A stretch of 64,000 nt of DNA. Origin: Euryodendron excelsum (taxonomy: Eukaryota; Streptophyta; Magnoliopsida; Ericales; Pentaphylacaceae). The stretch covers positions 23,454,501-23,518,500 of the forward strand of contig CM065390.1 of assembly GCA_033060915.1 (NCBI GenBank), written 5' to 3'. The position numbers and the translations under genes were made by a program. Shown here one piece after another: positions 23,576-34,931 of this stretch; the first letter of the stretch is position 1; each line of letters starts with the position of its first letter. The notes beneath the pieces are model-generated. The model did no database searches and was not told the DNA's origin. It saw nothing but the letters and a program-made list of their open reading frames with translations.

Positions 23576-26500
23576 TTTCAAAGACCAAAACGGAGTTATT
23601 TTTCAAAAAGGGCTAAACGTTTTCCAAAGGTTGCCAAACAACCTGTTTTCTTAAAAACTCTCTCTCGAGGTGGTATTTTCAAAAACCTTTTTCCAAAAAC
23701 CCTAAGTGTAGTTTTCGGACTATGCTTAGTTTTTAGGTGACCTAACTCACCTTAATCAAGTTAGGTGGCGACTCCGAATCTTTTTCAAAAGCCCTTTATT
23801 CAAACCAATTTTTCAATTCAAACCTAGTCGCACTCATTCTTCTAGGAGGGTGAGTTCTAACGAGAGAGTACAACATTTTTCCCGCTTGTGTGAGTATTCC
23901 TTGAGTGCGAAAAATCTGGGCGCGACATGTGTCGGGAGTTTTCTTTTAGTCTAACCGAAGACCATGTGGGTTCGGCCCCCTTGATTATATGGTGAAGCCT
24001 TAACCTTGTATGTTCACGACCCCAATTTGCATTATGCATATCATGATCTTGCATTCTTCCAAAAATCATTTTCGAACTCGTTTTCAAAACTTGCATTAAA
24101 CTTGTTTTCAAAATTGCATCAAAATCTTCTTTTCCAAAACTTGTTTTCAAAATCACAATCCTAGGGTGATTCTAGCCTTTCCATGGCTAGGGTTGCTTTA
24201 GGAAAGTGTTACATTTAAAGTGACCAATATGGTCTATATTTTCGAATCCTTGTTGTTTTCAAAACCACTTTCTTAAAGTGGTTCTAGCCTTCTTATGGTT
24301 AGAATCGCTTTAGGAAAGTGAGACATTTTTATACTTTCTAAAAACTCTCTCTTCAAAAGTCTCTCTCTCTAAAACCCTCCTTTTCAACATGCTTTCCTAA
24401 AACTCTTCTTTCTAAAGTTGTTTTAAAAAACTCCCTTCAAAAATCTATTTTTCAAAAACTCCCTTTTCAACTCCTTTCCAAAACACTCTCTTCAAAATTC
24501 CTTTCCTAGAAACACTCCCTAGGTTACCTTCTTAGAAAACTCTCTCCAATCTCCTTTCTAAAATTGTTTTTCAAAAACTCCTTTCCAACAATATATTTCC
24601 AAAAACATCTTTCCTAAAAGCTCCTTTCCAAAAACGCTTTCCTCAAAGTTCATTCTCCAAAGACGCTCCTTACGTTTCCTTACTAAACAACTCTTTTCAA
24701 AATTCACTTTCTAGAAACTCCTCTCTAGGATTTCTTTCCAAAAACTTTTTCCTTCGAGCCTAAGTTAAGCCCTAGAACCAATGTTTAGGAAACCCTAATT
24801 TTCCTTCCCAAAAACATAACTTCCAATACCTTATTTTGGCCTTAAAACCTAAGTTTCCAAAATCTCTTATTTTCTACATCAAAACCATATATATTTCCAA
24901 AACCTATTTTCTACATCAAAACTATAGTCTTCCCAAAACTAGAATTTCCAAAACTCCATCTTTTCAAATTCATGCCAAATCCAATCTTCCCTTTAGGAAA
25001 CCAAACCCAATCTTCCCTTTAGGAAAATAGATCCAATCCTCCATTTTTGGAAACAAAATCAAAATATCTCTTTTTAGAAACAAAATCCAATTCCTTGTTT
25101 TAGGAAATAGGACTCTCAATCCTTCCAAACCCAAATCTTTTCTAATTCAACCCCTTCCTAATCTAGTACTTTGCTAAACCTTAAGTTTCCTAACCTTAAA
25201 CTTTTAAATCTTTCCTTAAACGTTAAACTTTTAAACCTTTCTTAATTCCATCCCTTTCCAAATCTTAACTTTCCAAATCTAAGTTTTCAAACCCCTCTTA
25301 AACTCAAAACTTTTCCTAATTTCAAGAATTTCTAAAACTCACACTTTGGACCTTTCTAAAATTCTAAACTTCCCTAAACTTCCAGTCTTTCCAAATCTAA
25401 AATTTTCTAAATTTGAAACTTTCTAAATTCTCAAACCTTTCTTACTTTCAAAACTTCCTTATTTCAAAACGTTCCAAATTCAAAACTTTCCTTTACCAAT
25501 ATTTTCCTAATTTGAAAATTTTCCTAAATCAAAACTTTCCTAATTTGAAAACTCTCCTAAATCAAAACTTTTCTAATTTGAATATTTCCTAAATTGAAAC
25601 TTTCCGAAAACGAAATTTTTCAAAAATGACACTTTCCTAAAATGACATTTTTCCTAATTCGAACTTTTCCTAATTCAAAACTTTCCTAATATGGAGTTTT
25701 CCTAAAACGAAACTTTCTAAATCCTATCTTTCCTAAGTCTAGGATTCCCAAATTTCAATCTTTCCAAAACAGGTACAAATCCTTATTCTAAGTTCTATTT
25801 TTCCAAATCCAAGTTCCAATCTTCTATTCTAAACTCAAATTAAATCCAAATTCCAATTTAATTTCTTTTTCAAATCAAACCTTCTGTTTTCTATCAGACT
25901 CTTGTCCGAACTACGACTGACCTGATTCCTCCAAAAGGATATGTAGGCAACCCTCATGGGTGTGGTCACCACATTTTTTGAATTTCTATTTCCACAACTT
26001 CTTTCAAATCTCCAATTCCATAACTTTCTTCAAATTTCTATTCCCTAATCTGTTCCAAGTTTCTATTTCCAAATCTCTATTTCCAATTTTCAAAACTTTC
26101 TGATTTCAATTCTATCTTTTCAAATTTCTTTCCAAAAACAAATCAATTTCTTTTCAAATTTATTTCCAGATCTATTCTCCAACTTTCTTTTCTTGCACTT
26201 GCATATCATACATTATGTCTTTTTAAGCATTATTTTTCTAAAGTGGATAGGATTGAACATTTGATAGTTGAAGACTCTCATAGGTGAATCTAGGTTAAAT
26301 AGACATGCAGGTACCGCAAGGGCGGGGTAGGGTGATGGCTTAGTGCATCTTCCCTATACGTAACCAACCTCTGAACCTAGAATCACTGTTTTCAAAGACC
26401 AATGTGGAGTTTATTTTCAAAAAGGGCTTAGTTATTTTTCAAAGGTTGCCAAACAATCTATTTTCCTAAAAACCCTCTCTAGAGGTAGTATTTTCAAAAA

Positions 26501-28264
26501 TCGTTTTCAAAAACCCTAAGTGTAGTCTTCGGATTATGCTTAGTTTTTAGGTGACCTAACTTACCTTAATCAAGTTAGGTGGCAACTCCAAATGTTTTCC
26601 AAATGCCCTTTATTCAAATCGATTTTCAATTCAAACATAATCGCACTCATTCTTCTAGAAGGGTGAGTTTTAATGAGAGAGTACACTATTTTTTCCGCTT
26701 GTGTGTGTATTCCCCGAGTGCGAAAAATCTGGCCGCGACACTTCACTGCAACGAATGGGGTATCTGTTGACATGATTGCTCCCCAAAAGATGGAGGGAGC
26801 TAGGCACGATATTGGGGATCGCTCACCTCTTTTGTCGCTTCTGAATCCCACACCTATTGTTGGTGTCCTCGTCTCTGCCTCCGGAGTTGATATGGTCTCG
26901 AAAGTTCGAGACCTGACTCTAACACTAGGACAGAGAGGTTCTAGGAAAAGGAAGGGAATGTCATCATCATCTATCGAGACCGTTACTCAAGTCGATGACA
27001 CCAATGCTCCTCTTCTGCCTATTGTGCCCCTTGCCACTAAAGTTCCCGCTGCCACCGAGGTGGTTAATCTGGTCAATGAACCAATAGCGCAGGGGGTAGT
27101 GAAGAAAAGGAAGTTGGTAAAAACAGTTGAGAAGGTTACTGCCCAAGCGAAGGGTGAAGGCACTGCCGCCACCCAAGATAAATCAGTGGGGCCTTCTGCA
27201 ATCAAGAAGGGCAAAGGCAGAGCGAGACCGTCGGTTGAAGAGTTCATAGCACGGCCCAAGATTGGTGAACGGGCGAAGACCGTCGAAGACTCAGTGCTAT
27301 GTTGCCCTGCTGCCGTTATCGAGGCCCTCCAGGCTATTGTACCACTTAAGGACGTCAAGGAGCTAGATAGCACTGACACTGGAGATCTAATCCTTGGAAC
27401 TCTTCAGTCGGTGTTTGTGGTAAGCTTGCTATGCTGAACTCTTCATTTTGGATGTTTGATTTGAAAGCTCTTTAGTAATGCTTGTTTTTACGTATCCTCT
27501 TCAGGGGGCCAATCACGGTCTGGAAGTTATGCATCGCTTCTGTAGCCTGCAAGATCGGCACGGGATCCTTCTGGAAAAGCACTCCAAGCTGAAGGAGAAA
27601 TTCCACCAGAGAGATCAGGAGCCCAGAAGTTCCTAGAAGGCTTGGCAGGACAGCTAGGTCGTTCTTTCCAAAACGCAGGCTCTTTTAAGCAGAAGGAAGA
27701 ATACTATCGAAAAGCTGAAGCGGAGACTACCAATCTAAGACCCAGACTGACCGAAGTCGAGAAGTCTGCAGCCATAGCAATGGCGTCTCTGGTTGAAGCT
27801 CAGCTGAAGGTGGAATAGCTGAAAAAGGAGGCTGATGCCAAATATGACAAAGGGCTTGAGGATGCTGGGGATCATTATGAGACCCAGGTGAAGCAGATCG
27901 TGGAGGATGTATTTCGAGACTGCTGGAAGGCGGCTCTAAGGCAGTTGAAGTTGGACAAATCTTCCTCCCTCTGGACGGAGATTTCTACCCTAGCTAATGT
28001 TGTACTTGAGTCAGAGGATGAGGCTAATTAAGAGACCGAACATGAGGGGGATAAAGATGCCTCTGAAACCAATGTGGTTAATGAAGCCAATCTTGCCGAG
28101 CTCCCTTTTGCCATGCTTCCTCCAGTTGATCTGCCTTATGACCCTTCTTTTTTGCTTTTTCTGTTTAATTGTAAGAATATTGCAACCGATGCACATTTTA
28201 TGCATCAATTTTGAACGTATGCCTTCTATGCTATGAGTATTATCTTTATTTAGATAAAAATTTG

Positions 28265-29080
28265 TTACTTGTTTATTCAAACTACCAAACTTAGGCAAAT
28301 AAAATCCTTGCCAAAATTAGGCAGGAAAAATCTAATGAACTGCCATACTTAGGCCAATAAGATCTCTGCCAAACTTAGGTAGAAAGATCTAATGATCTGC
28401 CAAACTTAGGCAGATATGATCTGTTTTAACGAAGTAAGTACTAGCTTTATCCTATTCGTAAATCTAGGCAAATAAAAACTTTGCTACTTTTAGCCTACTA
28501 GACTTGGTTAGGGCTGAGACAAGTTTCTTAGCTTTGTCACTATGATGAAGATCTCTGTTGACCTACTTGACTAGGGCAGGACCAAGGTTGAATGCTAGCT
28601 TTTTAAGTGACTTTCTTTGGTCGACCTGTCCTACCTCGGACAAGACCAGGTTTTTAGGCTTGGTTTGTATGACCTCCATTAGCCGACCTGCCGAACTTAG
28701 ATAGTACTAAGTTTTTACACTTGGTTTTAATGACCTTTATTAGCCAACCTGGTCATAAATGATCCAGGACCAGGTTTTTACACCTGGTTTTTTGTGACCT
28801 TCATTGGCCAACCTGCCAAACTTAGATAAGACCAAGTTTTTATACTTGGTTTTTATGACCTTCATTAGCCAACCTGGTCATAAATGATCCAAGACCAGGT
28901 TTTTACACATGGTTTTTTGTGACCTTCATTGGCCAACCTGCCGAACTTAGACAGGATCAAGTTTTTACACTTGGTTTTTATGACCTTCATTGGCCGACCT
29001 GGTCAGAAATGATCCAGGACCAGGTTTTTACACTTGATTTTTTGTCTTTCTTTAGTACTTTGTAGTTTGGAGTGGCATCA
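28265..29080. repeat. Repeat-rich spacer between the antisense gene and the integrase end of T
   Basis: From 28265 to 28440, CTGCCAAACTTAGGCAG-type phrases recur. From about 28590 to 29045, two ~62-bp unit types alternate (ACCTGCCAAACTTAGA... and ACCTGGTCATAAATGATCC...), a higher-order period of about 125 bp. Each unit has an inverted repeat, either ACCAAGT-N6-ACTTGGT or ACCAGGT-N6-ACCTGGT, followed by a T run. The spacer separates two converging genes: the antisense gene ending at 28214 on plus, and integrase ending at 29204 on minus. Confidence 0.85.
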
Positions 29081-29203
29081 AATTTGTTGAGTAGCTTCCA
29101 ATTTCATTGATTTGTGCAAAGATTACATATTTGTTGAAGGGAGTTGAATCCTTCTGAGAATAAACTATAGGTAGACACATCCTTTGAAGATAAGAAGGGC
29201 CTA

Positions 29204-29560
29204 CTAGTAGAATTTTTTGAGATTATTTGCGTTCCAAGGTCAGGGTAGTTGTTGCCTTTCTTTGATAATTTTTAGTCGATATGCCCCCACGCCGACTTGA
29301 GACATAATTTTGTAGGGACCTTCCCAGTTGGGGCCCAGCTTCCCATCTGTTGGATTTTTGGTTGCCCTCAGCACCTTTCTTAATACCAGATCTTTAGGAG
29401 CAAAGGATCTCGGTTGTACCCTTTTGTTGTAAGATCAGTTTAGTTGTTGGTGATACCCAGTAAACTTGAGTAGGACAGGCTCATGCCTTTCTTCAACAAG
29501 GTCCATGTCCGTTGCCAGAGTCCAATCATTGAGGCCGGTGTTGAAAGCTGCTGATCTAGT
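29204..29560 (-). pseudogene. Integrase C-terminal remnant of element T
   Basis: Minus-strand reading gives LATDMDLVEERHEP, then VQPRSFAPKDLVLRKV and GKLGPNWEGPYKI, the C-terminal linker and GPF/Y-like module typical of plant gypsy integrase. A stop follows after NNLKKFY. At least two in-frame stops are present (one after HQQLN). The zinc-binding region and the DDE catalytic core that should come before it are absent; the upstream sequence is already RNase H. The fragment cannot integrate DNA. Confidence 0.85.
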
Positions 29561-29574
29561 GGAGTTTGTACTTA

Positions 29575-30062
29575 CTGAATTTTGCTAGATATTCAACCAG
29601 AGACGCCATTCTATCTTCTTTTATTGCATATCTTCCGATGATCTTATTCACAACTCACTAGGAATCTGAGTAGATTAATAGCTCGGCATAACCTCATAAG
29701 TAGAGCCTCATATTCTGACTCGTTATTTGAAGCAGCGAACTCTTGCTTAATGGCCTGCTCCAATGCCATACCGTCTGGAGTGATGAGGGCTATCCTTGAA
29801 CCTGCCCCCCGGCCATGGATGCTCCATCAATGAACAGCTTCCAATGATCAGTTTCCTCCCAAAGGTCCAAGGAAAGGTCATCATGTCGCATATTAAGAGT
29901 CAAGGTTGGATTGGTTTCCTGTGAAAGTTTAACAGAAAATTCAACAATAACGTCAGCTAATACCTGCCTTTTAGCTACTGTTCGTGGTTGGACCTTGATG
30001 TCAAATTCTCCCATCCCAACGGCCCACTTGGCCACTCTGCCGGAGAAGTTAGCCCTTCTCAA
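29575..30062 (-). pseudogene. Archaeal-type RNase H remnant of element T
   Basis: The frame starting at 30062 reads RRANFSGRVAKWAVGMGEFD, the usual linker at the end of the retroviral RNase H. It continues with WKLFIDGAS, QEFAASNNESEYEALL, IYSDS and KEDRMASLVEYLAKFSK. This is the second RNase H (aRNH) of Tat elements. Frameshifts separate the motifs near 29795, 29690 and 29640. The first conserved Asp is visible in FIDGAS. Confidence 0.85.
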
Positions 30063-30250
30063 GAGTGGTTTTAGCTAGTGGTCCGTGAGCACGTTGATGG
30101 TGTGGGCCAAGAAGTAGTGCACCAATGTGTAATGCCATTATCAATGCAAAGCCCAATTCTTCATGCTTTTCTTGTACGTGTCGTAAGGAAGCACTGCTTG
30201 GCAGTGACTTGGTCCCCTCTTATCTCTTACACCTGCTCTAGGGAGGGGAA
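30063..30250 (-). other. Deletion junction replacing reverse transcriptase in element T
   Basis: Only about 190 bp separate the protease end (HQLI, IRGDQVTAKQC) from the RNase H linker, where relatives have well over 1 kb of reverse transcriptase and RNase H. The left half still reads like the post-protease linker. The right half reads like a short stretch ahead of the RNase H linker, in a shifted frame. No YxDD motif is present. Confidence 0.8.
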
Positions 30251-30608
30251 TCAAATCAGTTGATGGTAGGAGGATGGGATAGCCTTCATGAGGTGCAACC
30301 ATGTTTGGCCCATGATTGCATTATATGAGGATGGTACGCTGACCACTAGGAATTCTGTCTGCAGGGTAATCACTTCTGCAGTCACAGGGATAGTTATCTT
30401 CCTAAGTGGCCAAAGGGTCAGAATTAAACCCAATTAATGGATTGAGCGAGAGCTGGAGATCGACTTCCTTTAGCTTTAGCTTCTTGAATAGGTCATAATA
30501 CATAATCTCGGAGAAGCTCCCCTGGTCAATGAGCAGCCTCTTCACGTCACATCCTACCATGCGTATAGTCATGACCAGTGTGTCATTGTGGGGAGTTTGA
30601 ACCCCCAC
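30251..30608 (-). pseudogene. Aspartic protease remnant of element T
   Basis: The minus strand encodes PHNDTLVMTIRMVGCDVKRL, then LLIDQGSFSEIMYYDLF, where IDQGS stands for the D[TSN]G[AS] active site. In the next frame follow FLVVSVPSSYNAIMGQTWLH and MKAIPSSYHQLI, the usual second half. A frameshift lies between the two parts, near 30420. Pepsin-like retroviral proteases process Gag-Pol. The Gln after the catalytic Asp is unusual. Confidence 0.85.
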
Positions 30609-32293
30609 GAGATCTTCATCAGTAAAGGTAATGGCAGCGTTATCATTGCCGACCTTGACTTTCTTGGGAGGGGGCCTATCTGCATCACCTCCCTCAAGTG
30701 CACAATGTTTTGAATATCGGCCCAGTATCTGTGTCGGTCAATAGTTTCTGATTTTGCCGATCCATGCAGCATGTTGATCACTCGAACCGGTTCACCTCTG
30801 TCTTCTTTCTATAGGGGGGCCTCCAGCCTTAGCTGCTCGGCCTCTTGTTTTGTCTTCTCTATCGATATACTGGTTAAGATGACCAGCCTTCGCCAGATCT
30901 TCAAGGTGATTTTTTAGATGTTGGCAATTCATTGTTTGACACCCCCTCTCTTTGTGATAGGAGAAAAACTTCCTTTGGTCACGAGCTGTTGGGTCTCCTC
31001 CCAACTTCGGGGGCCATTTAAAGGATGGCTTATCACGAATCTGGGAAAATTTTTTATAAATGGGGTCCTTAAAGACAGTGTAGACCCCATCGCCTACCGT
31101 CTTATTCTGGCCGTTGTTATTTTCCCGCCGAAGCTTCTTTGTGTCCCATCCGCTCTTTTTTTTAACGATAATGCCGACCTTCTCGGGAGTGGGTTACGAT
31201 ACATTTTCTTTTAACCTCACATATTTCTCGATTCTAGACATTAATTCTTGCACCGTGAGGGCTAACTTCTTCATTAAGGACTGTCGCAGGCGGTGCTCTC
31301 TGGGCAAGCCGATTTTGAACTGAGTTATAGCCAGTTGTTCGTTGCACTCGTCAATCTCATTGTAGGCCGCCCAGTAACACTACGCATATGCCCATAATCC
31401 TTCTCCATCATTCTTTCGTAAGGTTAGTAAGAAGTCCACCTCCCTAAGTTGCTTGTTGTTGGCAATAAAGTGAGCAGTGAATAGTTCGACAAGTTATCTC
31501 CAATTTGATACTAAATTGGACGAAAACTTGTCGAACCATCGTAGGGCCACATCTCCCAGACTGGATAGGAAAACTTAACACATCAAGGTTGATCTCCACT
31601 CCAGAGTGCCATCATTTGCTTGTAATGGCGGACGTGACTGATTGGATCAACCTTTCCATCATATGGTGTGAACTTTGGTGGGGCAAACTTTTTTGGAGGC
31701 TAGCGGCTCTCAATCTCCTCCGTGAAAGGTGTGGACGCTATTTGATCCAGGGCTCTGCTGACCACGTCCTAGGTAGTACGTGCTTTGGGGAGCTGCTATC
31801 TACTATAAAGTTTCTCGTTTAGCCACTTCTCCTATTCCTTCTGTTCCCGATCGGTTCTGAACCGATCTCCATCCTATGGTGTCCAGCTCCTCCTGTGGTG
31901 CCGATCTCCTCGTCTTTTGCTGTTGCGCCTGGTGCTGGATGCATGACTCCTAACAATGTGCACCGGCGTTGAACTTCTACTTTTGGGATCTCGACTTTTT
32001 CTATTATGGCGATGGGCTGGTGATCATCCTCTGGCTCGGTCATCCCTCCTAGATATTGCATCCCTCATTGCTCTGACCTGGGAAGTAAGCGTAGCAATTT
32101 CATCGTCACGTAGCCGAAGTTCCCTTTCAGTAGTATGAAGTGAATGGTCACTGGGCACACGTCCACTGGAAAGTGAAGGGCCCAAGTTCCGGTGATGATC
32201 TCTATGGAAGTTTGGTGCCTTGGCGTAGTATGGGTCTCTCCGTAACTCGTCTCGTGTTCCTTGGTGGCTTCCAGTAGGAGACCGGGTATTCAA
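30609..32293 (-). pseudogene. gag remnant of element T
   Basis: Gag-like text runs from an ATG at 32293, through a helical charged region (ERELRLRDDEIATLTSQVRA), to the C-terminal module KFFSYHKERGCQTMNCQHLK...HLNQYI at about 30830-30970. That CxxxHxxxxC-like module is typical of plant Tat/Ogre Gag. The middle (31020-31820) reads as Gag only by switching frames; matrix/capsid-like phrases such as GVEINLDVLSFP and RCGPTMVRQVFV are visible among stops. At least four frameshifts are needed. Confidence 0.8.
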
Positions 32294-32442
32294 CCTCCAC
32301 GTTTGACCTCAGTTGCTTCTTTTCGGGGTGGTTTATTGGCCAGTTGAGTTGGTATCATCATTACCAGAGGGAGTTTTATTCCCTCATCCGATGGCATGGA
32401 CTCCTCTTCTCCCTAAGAAGCTGGTACTCATGTTTACTTAGA

Positions 32443-32462
32443 CCTTCTCACAGACGGCGCCA
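32443..32462 (-). promoter_or_regulatory. Primer-binding site of element T
   Basis: On the minus strand, TGGCGCCGTCTGTGAGAAGG starts two bases inside the 5' LTR. TGGCGCCGT is a known PBS start in plant gypsy elements of the Tat group. The CCA complement (TGG) is intact. Confidence 0.85.
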
Positions 32463-32464
32463 AT

Positions 32465-33065
32465 TGTAAGCGGGATTTCTAGGAAGGCCTGACCGATCAC
32501 TTGAACCAATATCAATGAGTTTCCAACCTACTGTAAAAAGACAAAGGAGTTAGAATGAGTCAACTCTCTTTGGGCCGATCACACTCCGATGGTCAAGTTA
32601 GCAATCTTAACCGAGAATAGAATGAGAAATACAGACAGTGAACGCTTAGAAATAAATTGTCCATACCTTGCTTCTCAAAGCTCTAATATTTATCGTGTAG
32701 CACTCTTTGTTGCACCTACTCTAATAATCATGACTCGCTGCACAGGTCTATGCCGGTTAGAGCCGGCTGATCGAATGTAATTTCACCTTTATCGCCATGC
32801 TCGAGCTCGACTGACCGGACTTGAGAGTCGTTGTTGTATACAGCGCCTCCTCCGCATTGAATGCGGGTCTGTTTTCTATTAAATGCTCTAACCCTCAGCA
32901 TGATTACATCCCTAAGTTGGGCTAAGAGGGTTTTAGCTTGGGCTGATAAAACGACTTAGGCCCGTGTTATAAAAATTTGCTCTGGGCTGCTCCAGACCCA
33001 ATTTAGCAATGCTAATCCTTTTAAGCTTGTTTAACTGGTTTGGGCCCATATTTATTCGACCCACA
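32465..33065 (-). repeat. 5' LTR of element T
   Basis: This 601-bp copy begins (minus strand) TGTGGGTCGAATAAAT and ends CCCGCTTACA. Compared with 15893-16476 it has an extra ~17 bp (around 32750-32770) and scattered substitutions, so the insertion is not recent. Short open frames here are shared by both LTRs and are not genes. Confidence 0.93.
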
Positions 33066-34907
33066 GGAAGCATTACTAGAAGTTGGCTAGATTTCTTATT
33101 ATTATTTACTCAGTATTGTGATGACTATGTATTGTAGTTTGTATTATAAAATTGGGCCTTGGGGATTTAGATTTCTATTAGTAGAGTGACATGTAATGAC
33201 TCTGCTATAACCATAGACTTTATTAAATTAGACGTTGGTTGGTTTATTCTTAAATTGGACATTATCTATTTTTGAAAACTTTTGAAAATGTAATGTTGTT
33301 AAAAATGTTGTTTTATTTTCAAAAAAATTATCATATTTTTACTAAATCACCCTCGAAAATTGGGGTGTGACATAATATCTTTCTTGGATATGCAAACTCA
33401 TTTTCTACATAATATTAAGGAAATAGTCTTTGTTCAGTCCTGGGTAGTGCTGTAACACAAATCAAGTTACTCGAGTTTGAGTTGTGTTCGACTCGTTAAA
33501 AACTCGTTGAAATTGACTAGTTTTGTAAAGAAGTCAAGCTTAAACATATTAAGCTCATTCATTTTTTAAGCTCAGCTTGAACTCAACTTGATAAGATTAT
33601 ATGTGTTTGACAAAATACAAGCTATTCAAACTTGACTCAATTGAAACTTGTTTGAGATCGGGCTTAAAAATTAAACAACTTAAAATTAAACATATTTTTA
33701 AGCTCATTAAGTATTTAAACCAAATTTAAACTAGTCATTACACGGCTGGTTTGCAACCCTTGTCGTGGAAAACAAAGCGTGGCTGTATAAATATTCATTC
33801 AGGTGCTCTAGTGTGCTTTCATCTTTGACTAGTATTTATTTTGCATGGGAATTTTTAATATTGGTTCCGACGAGCCATGCCCAACCAAAGTTCTGTTATA
33901 AAAGCTCGGCCTGTGCTTGGGCAGAAAACTTTGGGCTTTGGGATCAGCATTGGGCGGGTTAGGCACACATAAACATACCTCGAGCTAGGCTTGAACAGGC
34001 CCCTGGCATGACTAAATCGGCCCGATTGTAGCCCTAATTGCCCGTTACACTGACGTACGCGCTTTCGAGGCCAGTACTGACCTAGAAATTTCACAAGGAG
34101 AGGGTCAAAGTATAACAAATAAATTCTAGTGATCCAATAGAATTTAACCACTTTAAGCAGGAGATCCATCAAATAAGCAGAAAATAAAATCACAACAGAT
34201 GCATTATCCAAAATTAAATTTGTTACATTCTCACAAAAAAATATTCTTTTGAGTAGAGACGTCTTACCTGTTACATGATTATTATATTTTATTAAAAAAT
34301 AATATTTTTACGTTAGAAATATTTAACACATTTACATTAGAAATATTTAACACGTTTATGTTAGAAATATTTAACACTGATTATAATTCACATTAATCAT
34401 ATAGGGTGTAGCAAATAAATTGTTATAGCATAAAATGCTTATTTATCAAGGTAATGGTTATCATTATTTTAAAAAACAGAGAGTTGTTAATTTTGATATT
34501 ACTTTTCTATACATTACTTTAGCAAATGCCAAAATATATAGTCAATAGAAGAAGTCACAAAAATAAATACTAATAAAAATATTAAAAAAAATATGAAGGC
34601 AGTAAAGGAAAAAGACGTGAGATTAGGTAAAAAGTTAGATTACCAAATGAAAATTGTTACAATGAATAAAATAATAGAAAGACATTTTAGAAGAGGAGCA
34701 ATATAAAATTACTTGAATTTTGAAGGATAAAGGTAAAATTATTTGAGTTTAGGGGGGCCAATATGTATTTAATCATAAATATCTAAAAATATATAGGAAT
34801 TGGGGTAATAATCTTGAAAACTTTGAATTACTATTGTGGCCCCCGCCGGGCCCCTTTCGTGTGCCACTGGTTGGTGGTAGTGGAATTGGGTGGGATCTTT
34901 AATCTTT

Positions 34908-34931
34908 TGAGAGAGAGAGAGAGAGAGAGAG
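34908..34931. repeat. (GA)n microsatellite
   Basis: A run of about 11-12 GA dinucleotides. Confidence 0.95.

Larger units (their letters stand above)
19491..23927 (+). mobile_element. Solo LTR B (Ogre-like, 4437 bp) inserted in LTR A
   Basis: B runs from TGTAAGCACCCC at 19491 to GGGCGCGACA ending at 23927. It is flanked by TGTGT (19486-19490 and 23928-23932). It has one promoter and one copy of each conserved block and no coding sequence, so it is a solo LTR. It lies in the same orientation as its host LTR A and belongs to the same family. B is uninterrupted and serves as the reference copy for aligning A, C and D. Confidence 0.94.
17587..26739 (+). mobile_element. Solo LTR A (Ogre-like, ~4.7 kb) split by solo LTR B
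   Basis: A starts TGTAAGCACCCCATTTTT and ends GGCCGCGACA. It is flanked by CTTCA on both sides (17582-17586 and 26740-26744). Removing B and one TGTGT leaves about 4.7 kb: 17587-19490 joined to 23933-26739. It has one TATA box, no coding sequence and no second LTR, so it is a solo LTR left by recombination. Regions in order: U3 palindrome arrays, TATA near 19008-19014, a leader with AAACCCTAG phrases, a long pyrimidine-rich low-complexity tract, a conserved TACGACTGACCTGATTCC block and a conserved GTAGGGTGATGG block before the end. Confidence 0.92.
16778..28214 (+). pseudogene. Antisense gene of element T (coiled-coil, acidic tail), split by LTRs A and B
   Basis: The frame opens at ATG 16778. 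It continues through TAA near 16835 and TAA at 17198-17200, and reaches about 17360. It includes GLRFPIHPFLTQLLSHYEIT and a YRIVMGMIELNRRLG-like helix, a pattern known from putative plant transposon proteins and antisense ORFs of Tat elements. An intron-like stretch and a further exon (from about 17433) reach the LTR A insertion at 17586. After the insertion it resumes at 26740 with a Lys/Ala-rich basic linker. An intron 27420-27504 follows (GT-AG, phase kept). The next exon is a long coiled-coil region with a frameshift near 27630, TAG at 27816-27818, TAA near 28029 and an acidic C-terminus. An open frame starting at 26673 is chimeric, because its first ~22 codons belong to LTR A. Function is unknown. 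Confidence 0.7.
15893..33065 (-). mobile_element. Element T: Tat-type Ty3/gypsy retrotransposon, defective, minus strand
   Basis: T has two similar LTRs (15893-16476 and 32465-33065), a GGAAG TSD (15888-15892 and 33066-33070), a PBS next to the right LTR and a purine tract next to the left LTR. It therefore reads right to left. Order on the minus strand: LTR, PBS, gag, protease, a gap where reverse transcriptase should be, an archaeal-type RNase H, a gap where the integrase core should be, the integrase C-terminus, a repeat-rich spacer, an antisense gene on the plus strand, the purine tract and LTR. This layout with an antisense gene downstream of pol fits the Tat lineage. Solo LTRs A and B interrupt it. 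Confidence 0.93.
12671..33377 (+). mobile_element. Element H: LTR-only (solo LTR-like) insertion with TAATA TSD, split by element T
   Basis: H begins TGTAAAACCCCGG at 12676 and ends AATTGGGGTGTGACA at 33372, a matching TG...CA terminus pair of the chromovirus type. TAATA flanks it on both sides (12671-12675 and 33373-33377). Removing the nested element T (15893-33065 plus one GGAAG) leaves about 3.5 kb. That remainder has no coding sequence and no visible second LTR, which fits a solo LTR. A TATA-like GTATATATACA lies near 13600. Orientation is inferred from the TGTAA-ACCCC start. Confidence 0.75.

Noticed and set aside
26673..27437. Single 254-codon open frame taken as one gene
   Set aside because: Its first ~22 codons lie in LTR A. 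The rest is an exon of the split antisense gene of element T.
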